Positions 16,849-25,654 are shown, numbered from the stretch's first letter. The stretch is 33,567 nucleotides of DNA from CAIVAT01 sp964387205 (GCA_964387205.1 CAYLVY010000028.1:1-33567); one strand, 5' to 3'. Program-made: numbers and translations. Notes: a model not told the origin generated them from the sequence alone.

Positions 16849-19800
16849 TTATTTCGTTACGATAAGTTTTACCGTACGGGAATCGGTGCCACTGGTTACC
16901 TTGACAAAATAGATGCCTGCCGGTTGCCCGCTAACCGAAAGTTCCGTGTTCACCGATCCGGTGAAATCGTGGGTCAGTATGCGGTTGCCCATGGCGCTGA
17001 ATACCTCGGCCCTGGCGGGATTACCGGCATCGGTGAGGTTCCTTTCCACTAAGAATTTTCCGGTGGTGGGATTTGGATAGATCCTGATCATTTGGGCCGG
17101 TTCGTTGAAAAGGACGGTCTCGGTACTGGTAATAGTTTCTGGCGAAAGGGCCGGAGGGGAACACCAGGGCCCTGACGGGGCGATGTAGCCATGCAGGTAA
17201 CCGCCAGACAGGATTGATGTTCCGGGCAGGAAAGTGATTTTGCTGCCTGCGATCATGGTGGCGCTGGCGCCTGATTCAACAACAAAAGTGGTCCCTCCGC
17301 CTGCCACTGTGATGGTGCCGGTAGCGTCGTAACACATTGTCATGCCCGAAGTCAGGGTCCCGGTAACGGTACGGTCAACCGGGGGGCCGCTGGTTACTGT
17401 AATCGCCATCGGATCATTGGCATTGCCGTCACCACAGTCGTTGGTGCCGAATACGCTGATGTCGCCCGACATCGCACCGGGATTGAACTGAAGGGAGATG
17501 CTGTTGGTGTTATCGCCGGCGATAATGACGCTTCCCGGAGGAATCGACCAGACATAACCGGTGGCATACATAATCGGATATACAGTGTAAACATGCACAC
17601 TGCCATTGGCGATTACATTGGTTTCACCGCTGATGGAACCCGGATCGGCGGGAAGCGGGCATGCTGTGGTGAAAGTAAAATCTTCTCCGAGGGATGTTCC
17701 AGAAGCATTGGTCGCTATGACCCTGAAATGGTAAGTAGTGTTGATGTCCAGTCCGGTGATGGGTGCCGAAACCTGCGTGGTGGTTCCTCCGTTTACACTT
17801 GCCGGGATGGCGTCAACCGTTGTTCCGTAACTGTTGTCAGTGCCATATTCAAAGGAAACAACCGAAGCCTGATTATTGGCATTCACGGTGCCGTTCAGTG
17901 TGGCGGAAGTGTTGTCCACATTGGTAGCCGCGGCAGTTTCAACAGTCGGCGGAATGTTGGAGGCAGCATCGGCGCGGATAACGATATTATCCAGGCGGTT
18001 GTTGCTGGTAGCAGTTGTGGCTCCGTTGACGGTAAGCCGCAGATAAACAACCGGGGCGCCGTTGATTTGAGTGATTCCCGACAGATCAAGCGTCTTAACG
18101 GTAAAGCTGGTGGAGGACGGTGCCGTATTGGTCCCGAAATCGGCGAAGTTAATGCCATCAGTACTCCAGGCCCATTGGTGGCTGTTGAAAGCGGTATTGC
18201 TGGACCAGCGCGTGGCATAAGTCAGTTCGGCATCCTGAAGGGCCGACATGGAGAATTTAACAACAATGCTTTTTCCGTTGGCTGAAACACCTGTTCCTCC
18301 GATCAGGCAATAGGACATTCCGCTGAATATTTCATCGCCTTCACGGGGATCATTCACGGTAGTTCCGGAAAAAGCATTCAGTTCATTGGCCTGTACCCAT
18401 GCAGATGATCCGTTGGTGCCGTCGGCATAGAGCATGGCGGTTCCGGTCTGATCGCCGAAACTGGCCTCCACGGTAAGCGGTGTATTGGGGCTTGCCGGAG
18501 TGTAATCAAAGGTCCAGGCAGCAACAGGAGGAATATAGGGCAGGGTGGTGGCGTTGGCCGTCGCGGCATCGGGGGTTGTTTTATAATCGATATTGGTGCC
18601 GGAGTTGGTGTAGGGATAAATTTTGAAGAAGAACTGGGTGTTGCTGAGCAATCCGTACCAGTTATAGGTTTGTACACCGTGGTTGACATTGACGGCTGCA
18701 CTGCTGTCATTCAATCCGAAATGGTTGGCAACCGGTACACCATCCACCGGGTCGGTAAAAATGCCGGTTTTGTTGGCCAGGATCAGGAATCCGGTGGCAG
18801 GTTGGGTGCCATCGTTGTCTATCCAGGTAGTCAGGATGGTGGAAGAACTCGTGGGGTCTGCCACAAAATCGGCGACGTGGTTGGTAGGTTCCCCAAGAAG
18901 GGTATTGAAAATCAACTCAGTGGAGAGGGTAGTCCCTGCGCTGTTGGTAGCGTAAGCTGCGAAATAAATTGGTGTATTTACCGGCATACCGGTACGGAGG
19001 TGGCTGAATTCCCCGATGGCCGTACCGCCTTCTGCCAGTTTGTTATCGGCAATGGTTACCGGGGTGATGGTACTCCACACGGTACCCCGCTCGGTGATGG
19101 GGCCGCCGCCGTCAGCAGTGATATTGCCACCCAGGGTAGCGGAGGTGGAGGTGATCCCGGTGGCAGGTAAAGCGTTGACAACCGGTGGCAACACCACGCT
19201 TGCGGTTGCCTGACTGGTCGGGTTGTTGACCGCCGCGGAGGTAAGGTACATGGTGGTCGATCCTGTGCCATTGTATTCATAAGCCCTGAACCAGTAGGTG
19301 GTGCCGATCGTCAGTCCCGTTACTGTCGGGATGGAATTGCCGGTTCCGTTAAAAATTACCTGCTCTCCGCCGCCATAAACCGGATTGGCTGCAGGGTCGG
19401 TGCCGTTCACCGGATCAGTGAAACTATTGGAGGTATTGATTTTTACGATACGACGTGTTCCGTCGCCATTGGTCCAGGCGACATCCATCTGGGTCTGCAG
19501 CACATTGCTGAAGACGAAATTGGAGGTCTGTACCGTTGGTGTAGCCACTGAACCGGAGGCTGTCACGTCTGCCCATGTGGTTCCGATCCGGATTCCATCC
19601 AGGTAAAGACCGGGAGTGGTTGTGGCGCCACCCTGCCTGAGGGCAACGGTGCCAATATCGCTGGGATCGGTGGGGGCATCGGTATTGACCACCGTGGGGG
19701 TAGGTTCTGCTGCTCCGAGGACGGGATTGATGAAAATAGCGGCAACGTCGTTGGCGGTTCCGGAAACAAAGGTGTATTTCAATACAATCAGATACGTCGT

Positions 19801-20301
19801 GGCCATTGAATAGTCATATCCGGTGTAAGCCACAGCAGAAGAGGATGTATGGCTGATCCCGAATGCCAGATTGTCGGATGCGTCTTTCTTTACAAAGACC
19901 CTTCCCCGGAAAATAGTTCCGATAGTGCTGGGGCCCAAGTGGAAAAAATAGTCACCTCCGGTGGATGCAGAGGTCACATTAACCAGAAATCCGGTATAGA
20001 CCGAACCTGATGTCTGGGAAGTAAATCCTTTGTTAACATCCTCCCCGGTAATACCGCTGATCAGGGTTACTTCATTGCCGATCCCCGAGGAGAGATATCC
20101 GGGATAGGTGATGGTGGGCGCAGTGACCATTATCGTATTGACATTTGCCGAATGAGTGGACCATCCGTTTGTGTTCAGGGCAGTTCCGATGGTGTAGGAA
20201 AAATTTTCCTCAAGCAGCAAGGTTTGCGCCTGGCCCTGGCGCATCATGCCGAAGGTCAAAATCCCTGCAAGAATCAGGGAAAAGAGCATAGTTTTTTTCA
20301 T
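16849..20301 (-). CDS. T9SS-secreted multidomain surface protein, paralogue of the downstream gene
   Basis: An 1150-residue protein. Order seen: signal peptide (about 1-25, GQAQ), N-terminal lectin-like region (about 28-250, starting LLLEENFSYT), FN3-like units with G-P-I-T-E-R-G-T-V-W (about 260-560), a beta-sandwich region (about 570-780) containing TYATRWSSNTAFNSHQWAW, an FN3-like unit (about 784-880), one PKD-like unit (about 882-970), a short Gly/Thr-rich beta-helical segment (about 975-1050) and a T9SS type A sorting domain (about 1070-1150, IRIYPNPTTGKF to VKLIVTK). Domain by domain it parallels the 1771-residue neighbour (for example EFSHLRTGMP versus IFSHLRSGLP), so the two arose by tandem duplication. 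It is probably a cell-surface binding protein; no enzyme motif is seen. It has its own promoter-like box and a strong terminator. Confidence 0.9.
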   Translation of the reverse strand: MKKTMLFSLILAGILTFGMMRQGQAQTLLLEENFSYTIGTALNTNGWSTHSANVNTIMVTAPTITYPGYLSSGIGNEVTLISGITGEDVNKGFTSQTSGSVYTGFLVNVTSASTGGDYFFHLGPSTIGTIFRGRVFVKKDASDNLAFGISHTSSSAVAYTGYDYSMATTYLIVLKYTFVSGTANDVAAIFINPVLGAAEPTPTVVNTDAPTDPSDIGTVALRQGGATTTPGLYLDGIRIGTTWADVTASGSVATPTVQTSNFVFSNVLQTQMDVAWTNGDGTRRIVKINTSNSFTDPVNGTDPAANPVYGGGEQVIFNGTGNSIPTVTGLTIGTTYWFRAYEYNGTGSTTMYLTSAAVNNPTSQATASVVLPPVVNALPATGITSTSATLGGNITADGGGPITERGTVWSTITPVTIADNKLAEGGTAIGEFSHLRTGMPVNTPIYFAAYATNSAGTTLSTELIFNTLLGEPTNHVADFVADPTSSSTILTTWIDNDGTQPATGFLILANKTGIFTDPVDGVPVANHFGLNDSSAAVNVNHGVQTYNWYGLLSNTQFFFKIYPYTNSGTNIDYKTTPDAATANATTLPYIPPVAAWTFDYTPASPNTPLTVEASFGDQTGTAMLYADGTNGSSAWVQANELNAFSGTTVNDPREGDEIFSGMSYCLIGGTGVSANGKSIVVKFSMSALQDAELTYATRWSSNTAFNSHQWAWSTDGINFADFGTNTAPSSTSFTVKTLDLSGITQINGAPVVYLRLTVNGATTATSNNRLDNIVIRADAASNIPPTVETAAATNVDNTSATLNGTVNANNQASVVSFEYGTDNSYGTTVDAIPASVNGGTTTQVSAPITGLDINTTYHFRVIATNASGTSLGEDFTFTTACPLPADPGSISGETNVIANGSVHVYTVYPIMYATGYVWSIPPGSVIIAGDNTNSISLQFNPGAMSGDISVFGTNDCGDGNANDPMAITVTSGPPVDRTVTGTLTSGMTMCYDATGTITVAGGGTTFVVESGASATMIAGSKITFLPGTSILSGGYLHGYIAPSGPWCSPPALSPETITSTETVLFNEPAQMIRIYPNPTTGKFLVERNLTDAGNPARAEVFSAMGNRILTHDFTGSVNTELSVSGQPAGIYFVKVTSGTDSRTVKLIVTK

Positions 20302-20388
20302 AAGGTACTGATTTTGGTGAATATTGATTATTTTCTGTTTATTTTATGATGAAATAAAACCAGGAACACAGGGAGAAAAAACGAGTGA

Positions 20389-20396
20389 CAAAGATA
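20389..20396 (-). promoter_or_regulatory. Candidate -7 promoter box of the 1150-residue T9SS gene
   Basis: TATCTTTG on the minus strand matches TAnnTTTG. It lies 92 bases before the ATG at 20301, giving a leader of about 85 bases rich in A and T. No TTTG -33 box is visible at the usual distance. Confidence 0.4.
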
Positions 20397-20425
20397 AGGA
20401 TTCCGGGTGGAAAACCCATGGAAAA

Positions 20426-21394
20426 TCAGAAAAACAATCCCGGCTCCAGGTAGTTGCGGACATAATCCTTAATTCCCTCTTCGAGTGTAGTGAAGGCTTT
20501 TGAAAAACCCCTGCTCCGGAGTTTATCCATGTCCGCTTCGGTAAAGTATTGATATTTGTCCCTGATATCGGCCGGGGTATCGATGAACCCGATGGTTGGT
20601 TCACGGTCTAAAGCCCGGAATACCCCTGTTGCGAGATCCAGGAAGGTGCGGGCCTTGCCTGTTCCAAGGTTGTATATGCCGGACTCCGGCCTGTTTTGCA
20701 TGAACCAGACCAAAACATCAGCCACATCCCGAACATAAATAAAATCACGCAACTGTCCGCCATCCGTGTATTCGCTGCGGTGAGAGCGAAAGAGTTTCAT
20801 CATCCCGCTTTCGCGGATCTGGCGGTGGGCATGAAAGATAACCGAAGCCATCCTTCCCTTGTGATATTCATTCGGGCCGTAAACATTGAAAAATTTGAAA
20901 CCGTACCATTGAGGAGGACAAGCGTTTTGTGCCAGGGCCCATTTATCGAACTCATTCTTGGAGACACCATATGGATTTAATGGTGTCAGCCGGTAACTCA
21001 GTGTCGGGTCAGAATCCGAGTAGCCAAGTTCTCCGGCCCCATAAGTAGCGGCGGAGGATGCATAGATAAACGGGATCTCAAACCGGCTGCAAAGTTCCCA
21101 GAGCCGTTTCGAATAGTTCAGGTTCAGGATATCGAAAACCGACATGTCGAATTCGGTAGTGTCGGTGCGGGCGCCGATATGAAAAACAAAACCGACCTCA
21201 TCGTGATGCTTTTCAAACCATTCAGGGAAAAGCGTGCGGTCGGTTTTCATCCGGTATTGTTTGTCGCGATAGTTCAGTGTTTTGATGGTGGCTGAAAAAT
21301 CATCGACCAGGTGGAGGTCTGTGATCCCGTCCCGGTTGAGTTTACCTGTGAGATAGCTTCCGATAAATCCGGCTGAGCCGGTGATGATGATCAT
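20426..21394 (-). CDS. hldD: ADP-L-glycero-D-manno-heptose 6-epimerase
   Basis: A 322-residue short-chain dehydrogenase/reductase of the extended type. Seen: Rossmann motif TGSAGFIGS (5-13), SSAATYG (113-119), the catalytic pair Y142-x-x-x-K146 (YGVSK), and the HldD-typical FFNVYGPNEYHKGRMAS (168-184) and RDFIYVRD (216-223). Length matches HldD (about 310-330). The enzyme interconverts ADP-D-glycero- and ADP-L-glycero-manno-heptose, the last step before heptose is added to the LPS inner core, using bound NADP+. It stands alone, divergent from the FISUMP gene. A TAAATTTG box (21422-21415) lies 20 bases before its ATG. There is no RBS-like purine run, as usual in Bacteroidota. Confidence 0.95.
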   Translation of the reverse strand: MIIITGSAGFIGSYLTGKLNRDGITDLHLVDDFSATIKTLNYRDKQYRMKTDRTLFPEWFEKHHDEVGFVFHIGARTDTTEFDMSVFDILNLNYSKRLWELCSRFEIPFIYASSAATYGAGELGYSDSDPTLSYRLTPLNPYGVSKNEFDKWALAQNACPPQWYGFKFFNVYGPNEYHKGRMASVIFHAHRQIRESGMMKLFRSHRSEYTDGGQLRDFIYVRDVADVLVWFMQNRPESGIYNLGTGKARTFLDLATGVFRALDREPTIGFIDTPADIRDKYQYFTEADMDKLRSRGFSKAFTTLEEGIKDYVRNYLEPGLFF

Positions 21395-21414
21395 AGGAGG
21401 AGGGTTTTCGGGTA

Positions 21415-21422
21415 CAAATTTA
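21415..21422 (-). promoter_or_regulatory. Candidate -7 promoter box of hldD
   Basis: TAAATTTG on the minus strand, matching TAnnTTTG, with a leader of about 14 bases to the ATG at 21394. A perfect 10-bp palindrome CCTCCGGAGG (21431-21440) lies immediately upstream in the spacer region and could be an operator. Confidence 0.42.
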
Positions 21423-21507
21423 CAAATTATCCTCCGGAGGGTGGCCGTGGCTGGTCAATTTCGTTTAATTTTACACCCGTTCGGCTTTGCCGGTAAAATA
21501 ATATGTT

Positions 21508-22101
21508 ATGAAATCAGGAATGCTGATCATGATCTTTTTTATCATTGCCTTCGCAGGAAACGCCCAGCATGCAGGCAAATTCACCGATCCGCGCGACGGA
21601 ACGGAATACCATTGGGTGAAGGAGGGCAGTCAGGTATGGATGGCCAACAACCTCAGGTTCAATGTGCCTGACCATAGTTGGATCTATAATGATGACGATA
21701 CTGTCCATCTTCCCAAATATGGCATGCTATACGATTGGGATGGTGCCCGGCAGGCTTGTCCCAAAGGGTGGGTGTTGCCTTCTGCCAAAGACTGGCGGAA
21801 ACTGATCACTGCCCTTGGGGAGGAGCAGGCCGGAAAGATACTTCAGTCGTGGGATACCACCGGTGTTCCCGGCCGGAATGGATTTCCTCCGGTACTGCCT
21901 GCGTTTTCGTCTTTGTTGTCGGGTGTCAGGTATCCCGATGGCCGCTGCCTGAACGTCACCTTCTGGGGCGCATGCTGGACAGCTACCTCCGTGAACGATT
22001 CAACGGCTGCGAACTTCCTTTTCGCCAGGAAAACAGCTTCCGCCGGGGAAAGTACTAATGATAAACGAACCGGTTTTTCAGTACGTTGTATAAAAAAATG
22101 A
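21508..22101 (+). CDS. Secreted FISUMP-domain protein
   Basis: A 197-residue protein with a signal peptide (MKSGMLIMIFFIIAFAGNAQ). The mature part is a FISUMP domain (Fibrobacter succinogenes major paralogous domain): D-P-R-D-G-T-E-Y-H-W at the start, QVWMANNLRF, YGMLYDWDGARQACPKGWVLPS, W-x-K-L, FSSLLSGVRYPDG, FWGACWTATS and a closing GFSVRCIKK. Cysteines in the ACPKGW, GRC, GAC and RC segments may pair. The family is common in Bacteroidota and Fibrobacterota; its molecular role is not established. Its stop overlaps the start of the next gene (ATGA at 22098-22101), so the two are probably translated together. Confidence 0.88.
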   Translation: MKSGMLIMIFFIIAFAGNAQHAGKFTDPRDGTEYHWVKEGSQVWMANNLRFNVPDHSWIYNDDDTVHLPKYGMLYDWDGARQACPKGWVLPSAKDWRKLITALGEEQAGKILQSWDTTGVPGRNGFPPVLPAFSSLLSGVRYPDGRCLNVTFWGACWTATSVNDSTAANFLFARKTASAGESTNDKRTGFSVRCIKK

Positions 22102-22637
22102 ACGAGATGTCAGAAATTACACCCGGAATCGGATCGCGGGTAAAACATCCGCAGTTTGGCAAAGGGGTGATCATCCAGGTGAGGAGCGATGCGTTTGAAA
22201 TTACCTTTATTGATCATGGAACACGGATCATTCAGCGCGATTATCAGGGTCTTGAAATCACTGATCTGGTGGAAGATATGCCAGGGATGGTTACCTATGA
22301 GAAAATTGAGAAGAGCCTGATACGGATATTGCAGCGGTTCAGTGATATTCAGGAATTGGTACCATTGGCGCCCAAATGGATGGGCGGGAAAATAGTGCTC
22401 TACCCGGCTGATGGCGGCCTCAAAGAGAAAGAGGTGCCGATCGAGACCTTTTTTCACAAGATCGTCATGATGCGTGACCGTTTGAGGGTGATGGAACAAA
22501 AAATCAACGCCAGTGAACTGCCGGATGCGGTCAAAGTGGAAATGCAGCAGCATATCACCAGGATTTACGGCAGTTTTACCACCTTCAATGTGCTATTCAA
22601 GAATAAGGATGATCAGTTTGCGGGCGAGCGCACCTAA
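22098..22637 (+). CDS. Conserved hypothetical protein with UvrD-C-like Tudor segment
   Basis: A 179-residue cytosolic protein. The N-terminus (GSRVKHPQFGKGVIIQV, about 11-27) resembles the Tudor-like segment found at the C-terminus of UvrD/PcrA helicases, which contacts RNA polymerase. The rest is mostly charged and helical, with no recognised motif. The start at 22098 is chosen because its ATG overlaps the TGA of the FISUMP gene; a TTG at 22086 and a further ATG at 22107 are alternatives. Its stop overlaps that of the convergent PLP decarboxylase by 4 bases, so no terminator fits between them. Function unknown. A nucleic-acid or polymerase interaction is possible from the Tudor segment alone. 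Confidence 0.75.
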   Translation: MNEMSEITPGIGSRVKHPQFGKGVIIQVRSDAFEITFIDHGTRIIQRDYQGLEITDLVEDMPGMVTYEKIEKSLIRILQRFSDIQELVPLAPKWMGGKIVLYPADGGLKEKEVPIETFFHKIVMMRDRLRVMEQKINASELPDAVKVEMQQHITRIYGSFTTFNVLFKNKDDQFAGERT

Positions 22638-23965
22638 ATCCAGAAATCGGCCGCTTCTTCGGGTGATTCCCGCTCTTTCAGGATGGTGAAGCGATCGTCT
22701 GCAAAGCCGATAACCCGGGGAAACTGACGGCTGTTGTACTTTGACCACATGCTGAAGGTATATCCACCCGTGTCACGGATCACCAGCAGATCCCCGGGAC
22801 GAATGTCGGGCAGTTGCTGGTTTTTTGCCATGATGTCCCCTGAAAAACATAGCGGGCCGGCCAGGTTCCAGGGATTTGCGCTCACGCCGCTTCGCGGAAA
22901 TCCTTCCTGGTCAAAAACAAGATATTGATGGTTCCATCCGGCCGGGCTGAGGCATTCCCTGACAAACATATCCGCGCCCGCATGCAGCAAAGCCGTACTG
23001 ATCCCCTGGTCGTGTTTTACATATTCAACGCGGCTGACCGTCCAACCGGAATTGGTGAACATCCATCTTCCGAATTCAGTGACCAGCCTGAGGGGAGGAT
23101 GAAAATCATCCTGCGACAGATCTTTGCCTGACAGGAAAAGACCGGGAGTTTGCTCGCGGATCATCGCTGCATAATCCCTCATATCCGGAGGTGACTGATC
23201 ATCATGGTATGAAATGGGCAGGCCACCGCCGATATCAAAGATATTCACCGGCGGAAATCCTTTCACCGTGCGGGCCTGATTAATCGAATCCGCCAGTTGG
23301 CAGACGATGCTGATCCCTTCGGCCAGCATGCCGGGATGACAACCCTGGGAACCCACATGGAGGTGAACCCCGGTGAGCCAGGGGTAACGCAGGAAGGCCC
23401 TGTGAATTTCCTCTTCCTGCGAACGTGCCGGGACACCAAATTTCGAGTAGGTACCAGCTACACTGGTTTCGGCTATTGTGCCTGCGCCAACCTGCGGGTT
23501 AATGCGCAAGCCGAAGGTGCCCTTCAGGGGCGCCCCGGTCTGCCTGTTCCGGATCAAAATGTCGATCCTCGCAAGTTCATCCGGATTGTCGGCGTTGATG
23601 TGCACCCCTTGTTCCAGGGCCATGGTCAGTTCGGATATGGTCTTCACCGGCGAGTCAAACACCACTTTTTCCGGCGGGAACCCCGCGCGGAGGGCCAGTA
23701 CCAGCTCTGCGGCTGATGCTGCTTCTGCGCCACATGCAGGATGCCGGGATAACCTCTGCAGCAATTTAGACAGTGGATTGGATTTAATGGCCACGGTGTG
23801 GAGCGTCCCGGCCGGAAAGCAATCGATCAGGTACGCAAGGCGCCGCTCAATACCATGAATATCCAGGAAACAGGCAGCAGTGTCTTCCGGACGGAGGTAA
23901 CCTTGCTCCAGGATTTTTCTGAGTGTTTGACCGGTTTGTTCCGGTGTAATCCGGGCAGGTTTCAT
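22634..23965 (-). CDS. PLP-dependent decarboxylase, diaminopimelate/ornithine decarboxylase family (fold type III)
   Basis: A 443-residue alanine-racemase-fold enzyme. Seen: the PLP lysine in V-A-I-K61-S-N-P, HVGSQG (203-208), the phosphate-binding FDIGGGLPISY (243-253), GPLCFSGD (370-377) with Cys373, and DTGGYTFSMWSKYN (398-411). These are the landmarks of the LysA group. Differences from typical LysA: E-F-G-R at 297-300 instead of E-P-G-R, and C-F-S-G-D instead of C-E-S-x-D, in the substrate pocket. The substrate is therefore uncertain; lysine biosynthesis is only one option. Its start overlaps the stop of mqnD (ATGA), so it is probably co-expressed with menaquinone genes. Confidence 0.85.
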   Translation of the reverse strand: MKPARITPEQTGQTLRKILEQGYLRPEDTAACFLDIHGIERRLAYLIDCFPAGTLHTVAIKSNPLSKLLQRLSRHPACGAEAASAAELVLALRAGFPPEKVVFDSPVKTISELTMALEQGVHINADNPDELARIDILIRNRQTGAPLKGTFGLRINPQVGAGTIAETSVAGTYSKFGVPARSQEEEIHRAFLRYPWLTGVHLHVGSQGCHPGMLAEGISIVCQLADSINQARTVKGFPPVNIFDIGGGLPISYHDDQSPPDMRDYAAMIREQTPGLFLSGKDLSQDDFHPPLRLVTEFGRWMFTNSGWTVSRVEYVKHDQGISTALLHAGADMFVRECLSPAGWNHQYLVFDQEGFPRSGVSANPWNLAGPLCFSGDIMAKNQQLPDIRPGDLLVIRDTGGYTFSMWSKYNSRQFPRVIGFADDRFTILKERESPEEAADFWI

Positions 23966-24765
23966 GCTGTAATCAGTCCTCTCTCCCGTGCAACTTCCTC
24001 GAGGCGCGCAATGGCAACCCTCCCGGCCGGTCCCATGCTAAGGGTAGTTTCATTGACATAAAGCGCGATATGCTTCCGTATCACCTCTTCTTCCATTTCA
24101 CGGGCATGTGCCTTCACAAAAGGCATTGCAGCTTCGGGATATTTCATCGCCCGGGCCACGCTGTGGTACATAATCTGGTTCAATTTGTCGATGGTTCCGT
24201 AACCCAGGCTTCTCCGGGCAAGGATGCCCCCAAGCGGTACGGGGGCTCCGGTTAACTGCTCCCAGTAATTCCCAAGGTCCAGGATCTTTGTCAGACCCTT
24301 TTTTTCATAAGTGAACCGGTTTTCATGGATGATGACCCCTGCATCGGCGCGGCCTGATGCAACGGCATCTTCGATATCGGAGAAAAGCATGAACTCTTTC
24401 CGTGAAGCCCGGGGAACGGCAATGCTGAACAGCATATGGGCGGTAGTATATTGACCCGGGAGCGCCACCACCTTTTCCTTCAACTCTTCAGGCGTCAAAG
24501 GCTCCCGTGCAATCAGCAGAGGACCGCTCCCGTAGCCCATTGCACTGCCGGAATCCAGCAGGATGTAGTTACGTCTGACATGCAGATAGGTGAAAAAACT
24601 TACTTTGATCACATCGGTTTCACCTGAGAGCGCCATCCTGTTCAGGTTTTCAACGTCGTGGAGAGTATACCGGAACTGAAGTCCGAAATGTTGGATGTGG
24701 TGGTTGACGATACCTTCAAAAATGAAGGTATCGTTGGGGCAGGGAGAGAAGGCGAGGGTAAGCAT
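23962..24765 (-). CDS. mqnD: 1,4-dihydroxy-6-naphthoate synthase (futalosine pathway)
   Basis: A 267-residue protein with the hallmark N-terminus LAFSPCPNDTF (4-14), then G-S-G-P-L-L (79-84), ALPGQYTTAHMLF (101-113) and D-A-G-V-I-I-H147-E; His147 corresponds to the catalytic histidine described in the Thermus enzyme. MqnD converts cyclic dehypoxanthinyl futalosine into 1,4-dihydroxy-6-naphthoate, the ring precursor of menaquinone in the alternative pathway. Length matches the family (about 270-280). mqnB lies 114 bases upstream on the same strand and the PLP decarboxylase overlaps its stop by 4 bases. A TAATTTTG box (24862-24855) lies in the gap, so it may be transcribed separately as well as from mqnB. 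Confidence 0.94.
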   Translation of the reverse strand: MLTLAFSPCPNDTFIFEGIVNHHIQHFGLQFRYTLHDVENLNRMALSGETDVIKVSFFTYLHVRRNYILLDSGSAMGYGSGPLLIAREPLTPEELKEKVVALPGQYTTAHMLFSIAVPRASRKEFMLFSDIEDAVASGRADAGVIIHENRFTYEKKGLTKILDLGNYWEQLTGAPVPLGGILARRSLGYGTIDKLNQIMYHSVARAMKYPEAAMPFVKAHAREMEEEVIRKHIALYVNETTLSMGPAGRVAIARLEEVARERGLITA

Positions 24766-24854
24766 TGTGAGAAATTCTTGAGGGTTTGGAAAGCGATTCA
24801 GGGAATGGTTGATCGGGTAACAAAAATAGTAAATTTATTTTACTTGACGATATG

Positions 24855-24862
24855 CAAAATTA
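24855..24862 (-). promoter_or_regulatory. Candidate -7 promoter box of mqnD
   Basis: TAATTTTG on the minus strand, identical to the box in front of mqnB. It lies in the AT-rich 114-base gap between the two genes, about 90 bases before the mqnD ATG. No correctly spaced TTTG is seen. Confidence 0.33.
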
Positions 24863-24879
24863 TGAGATTTGTCAAAGGC

Positions 24880-25581
24880 TTACGGTTTAATCTCCATGAT
24901 CATTTGTTTCAGAAAGTCATTCAGGTTTCTGATTGCCAATGGAATGTTCCAACGTGAAGTGTCACGCTCCTCCACCAGGTTGGAGATGGCGCGGATCTGG
25001 ACACAAGGGATCAGGGAACAACGACAGGCGTAATAAAATGCGGCTCCTTCCATACTTTCGGTCACAGCCGGCGTTCGTTTTTTCAACATATCGATTGAGT
25101 GACGGTTGCCGTGTGAAGTGTTGGAGGTGATGCCTGTGACCCGGGGAATGGATTCCGCCAGACGGGCGATGGGTCCGGGCAGCAACTCAGGCGGGGTGCC
25201 CGGCAATTTACCTCCCAGAAAAGGATGGGTATCAGGTTTCACAAAACCAAGAAAAAAAACCGGTATAAACTGTTCCCGATCCTCTGCCCCGAAGTCGGGC
25301 AATTCGTCTGAATATACGCAGCAAACAGTTCCAACCGGATAGGCGGGGTCAAAAGAACCGGCAATTCCGGCGTTTATAGCCATGTCGTAACTTTGTTGGG
25401 ACAACCGGCAGCCAAGCCGGTACGCCGTTGCCACCATTCCGGCCCCGGTAATCATCACTTCAAGGTCAAGATTTCCATGTCGGTAAATACTCAATCCCTC
25501 CTCCTGCTCCACAGGACTGGAGAGCATTTCGATAAGCGGGCCGATTTCAGGTCGTGTGGCGGCAACCAGTAAAATCCTCAT
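24880..25581 (-). CDS. mqnB: Futalosine hydrolase
   Basis: A 233-residue member of the nucleoside phosphorylase/hydrolase (MTAN-like) superfamily. Seen: ITGAGMVATAY (44-54), NAGIAGSFD (70-78), and ESMEGAAFYYAC (175-186) followed by IRAISNLVEERD (196-207), the substrate-binding and catalytic block typical of futalosine hydrolase. It cleaves futalosine to hypoxanthine and dehypoxanthinyl futalosine. With mqnD next door the assignment is firm over a general MTA/SAH nucleosidase. mqnA and mqnC are not in this window. It is divergent from the MFS gene, with a 175-base region between the two starts. Confidence 0.94.
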   Translation of the reverse strand: MRILLVAATRPEIGPLIEMLSSPVEQEEGLSIYRHGNLDLEVMITGAGMVATAYRLGCRLSQQSYDMAINAGIAGSFDPAYPVGTVCCVYSDELPDFGAEDREQFIPVFFLGFVKPDTHPFLGGKLPGTPPELLPGPIARLAESIPRVTGITSNTSHGNRHSIDMLKKRTPAVTESMEGAAFYYACRCSLIPCVQIRAISNLVEERDTSRWNIPLAIRNLNDFLKQMIMEIKP

Positions 25582-25595
25582 GGTACTACTTTCTG

Positions 25596-25603
25596 CAAAA
25601 TTA
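25596..25603 (-). promoter_or_regulatory. Candidate -7 promoter box of mqnB
   Basis: TAATTTTG on the minus strand, 14 bases before the mqnB ATG, giving a very short leader. Matches TAnnTTTG; no TTTG at the expected -33 position. Confidence 0.38.
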
Positions 25604-25654
25604 TTGTTTTGGAATAAATTATCATTAACGGAAAATGGAAAGATGTTTTTTTCA

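Noticed and set aside
17593..18285. Open frame antisense to the 1150-residue T9SS gene (230 codons)
   Set aside because: Gly/Ser/Arg-rich composition is what the reverse of a Thr/Pro/Ala-rich repetitive protein gives; no domain is seen.
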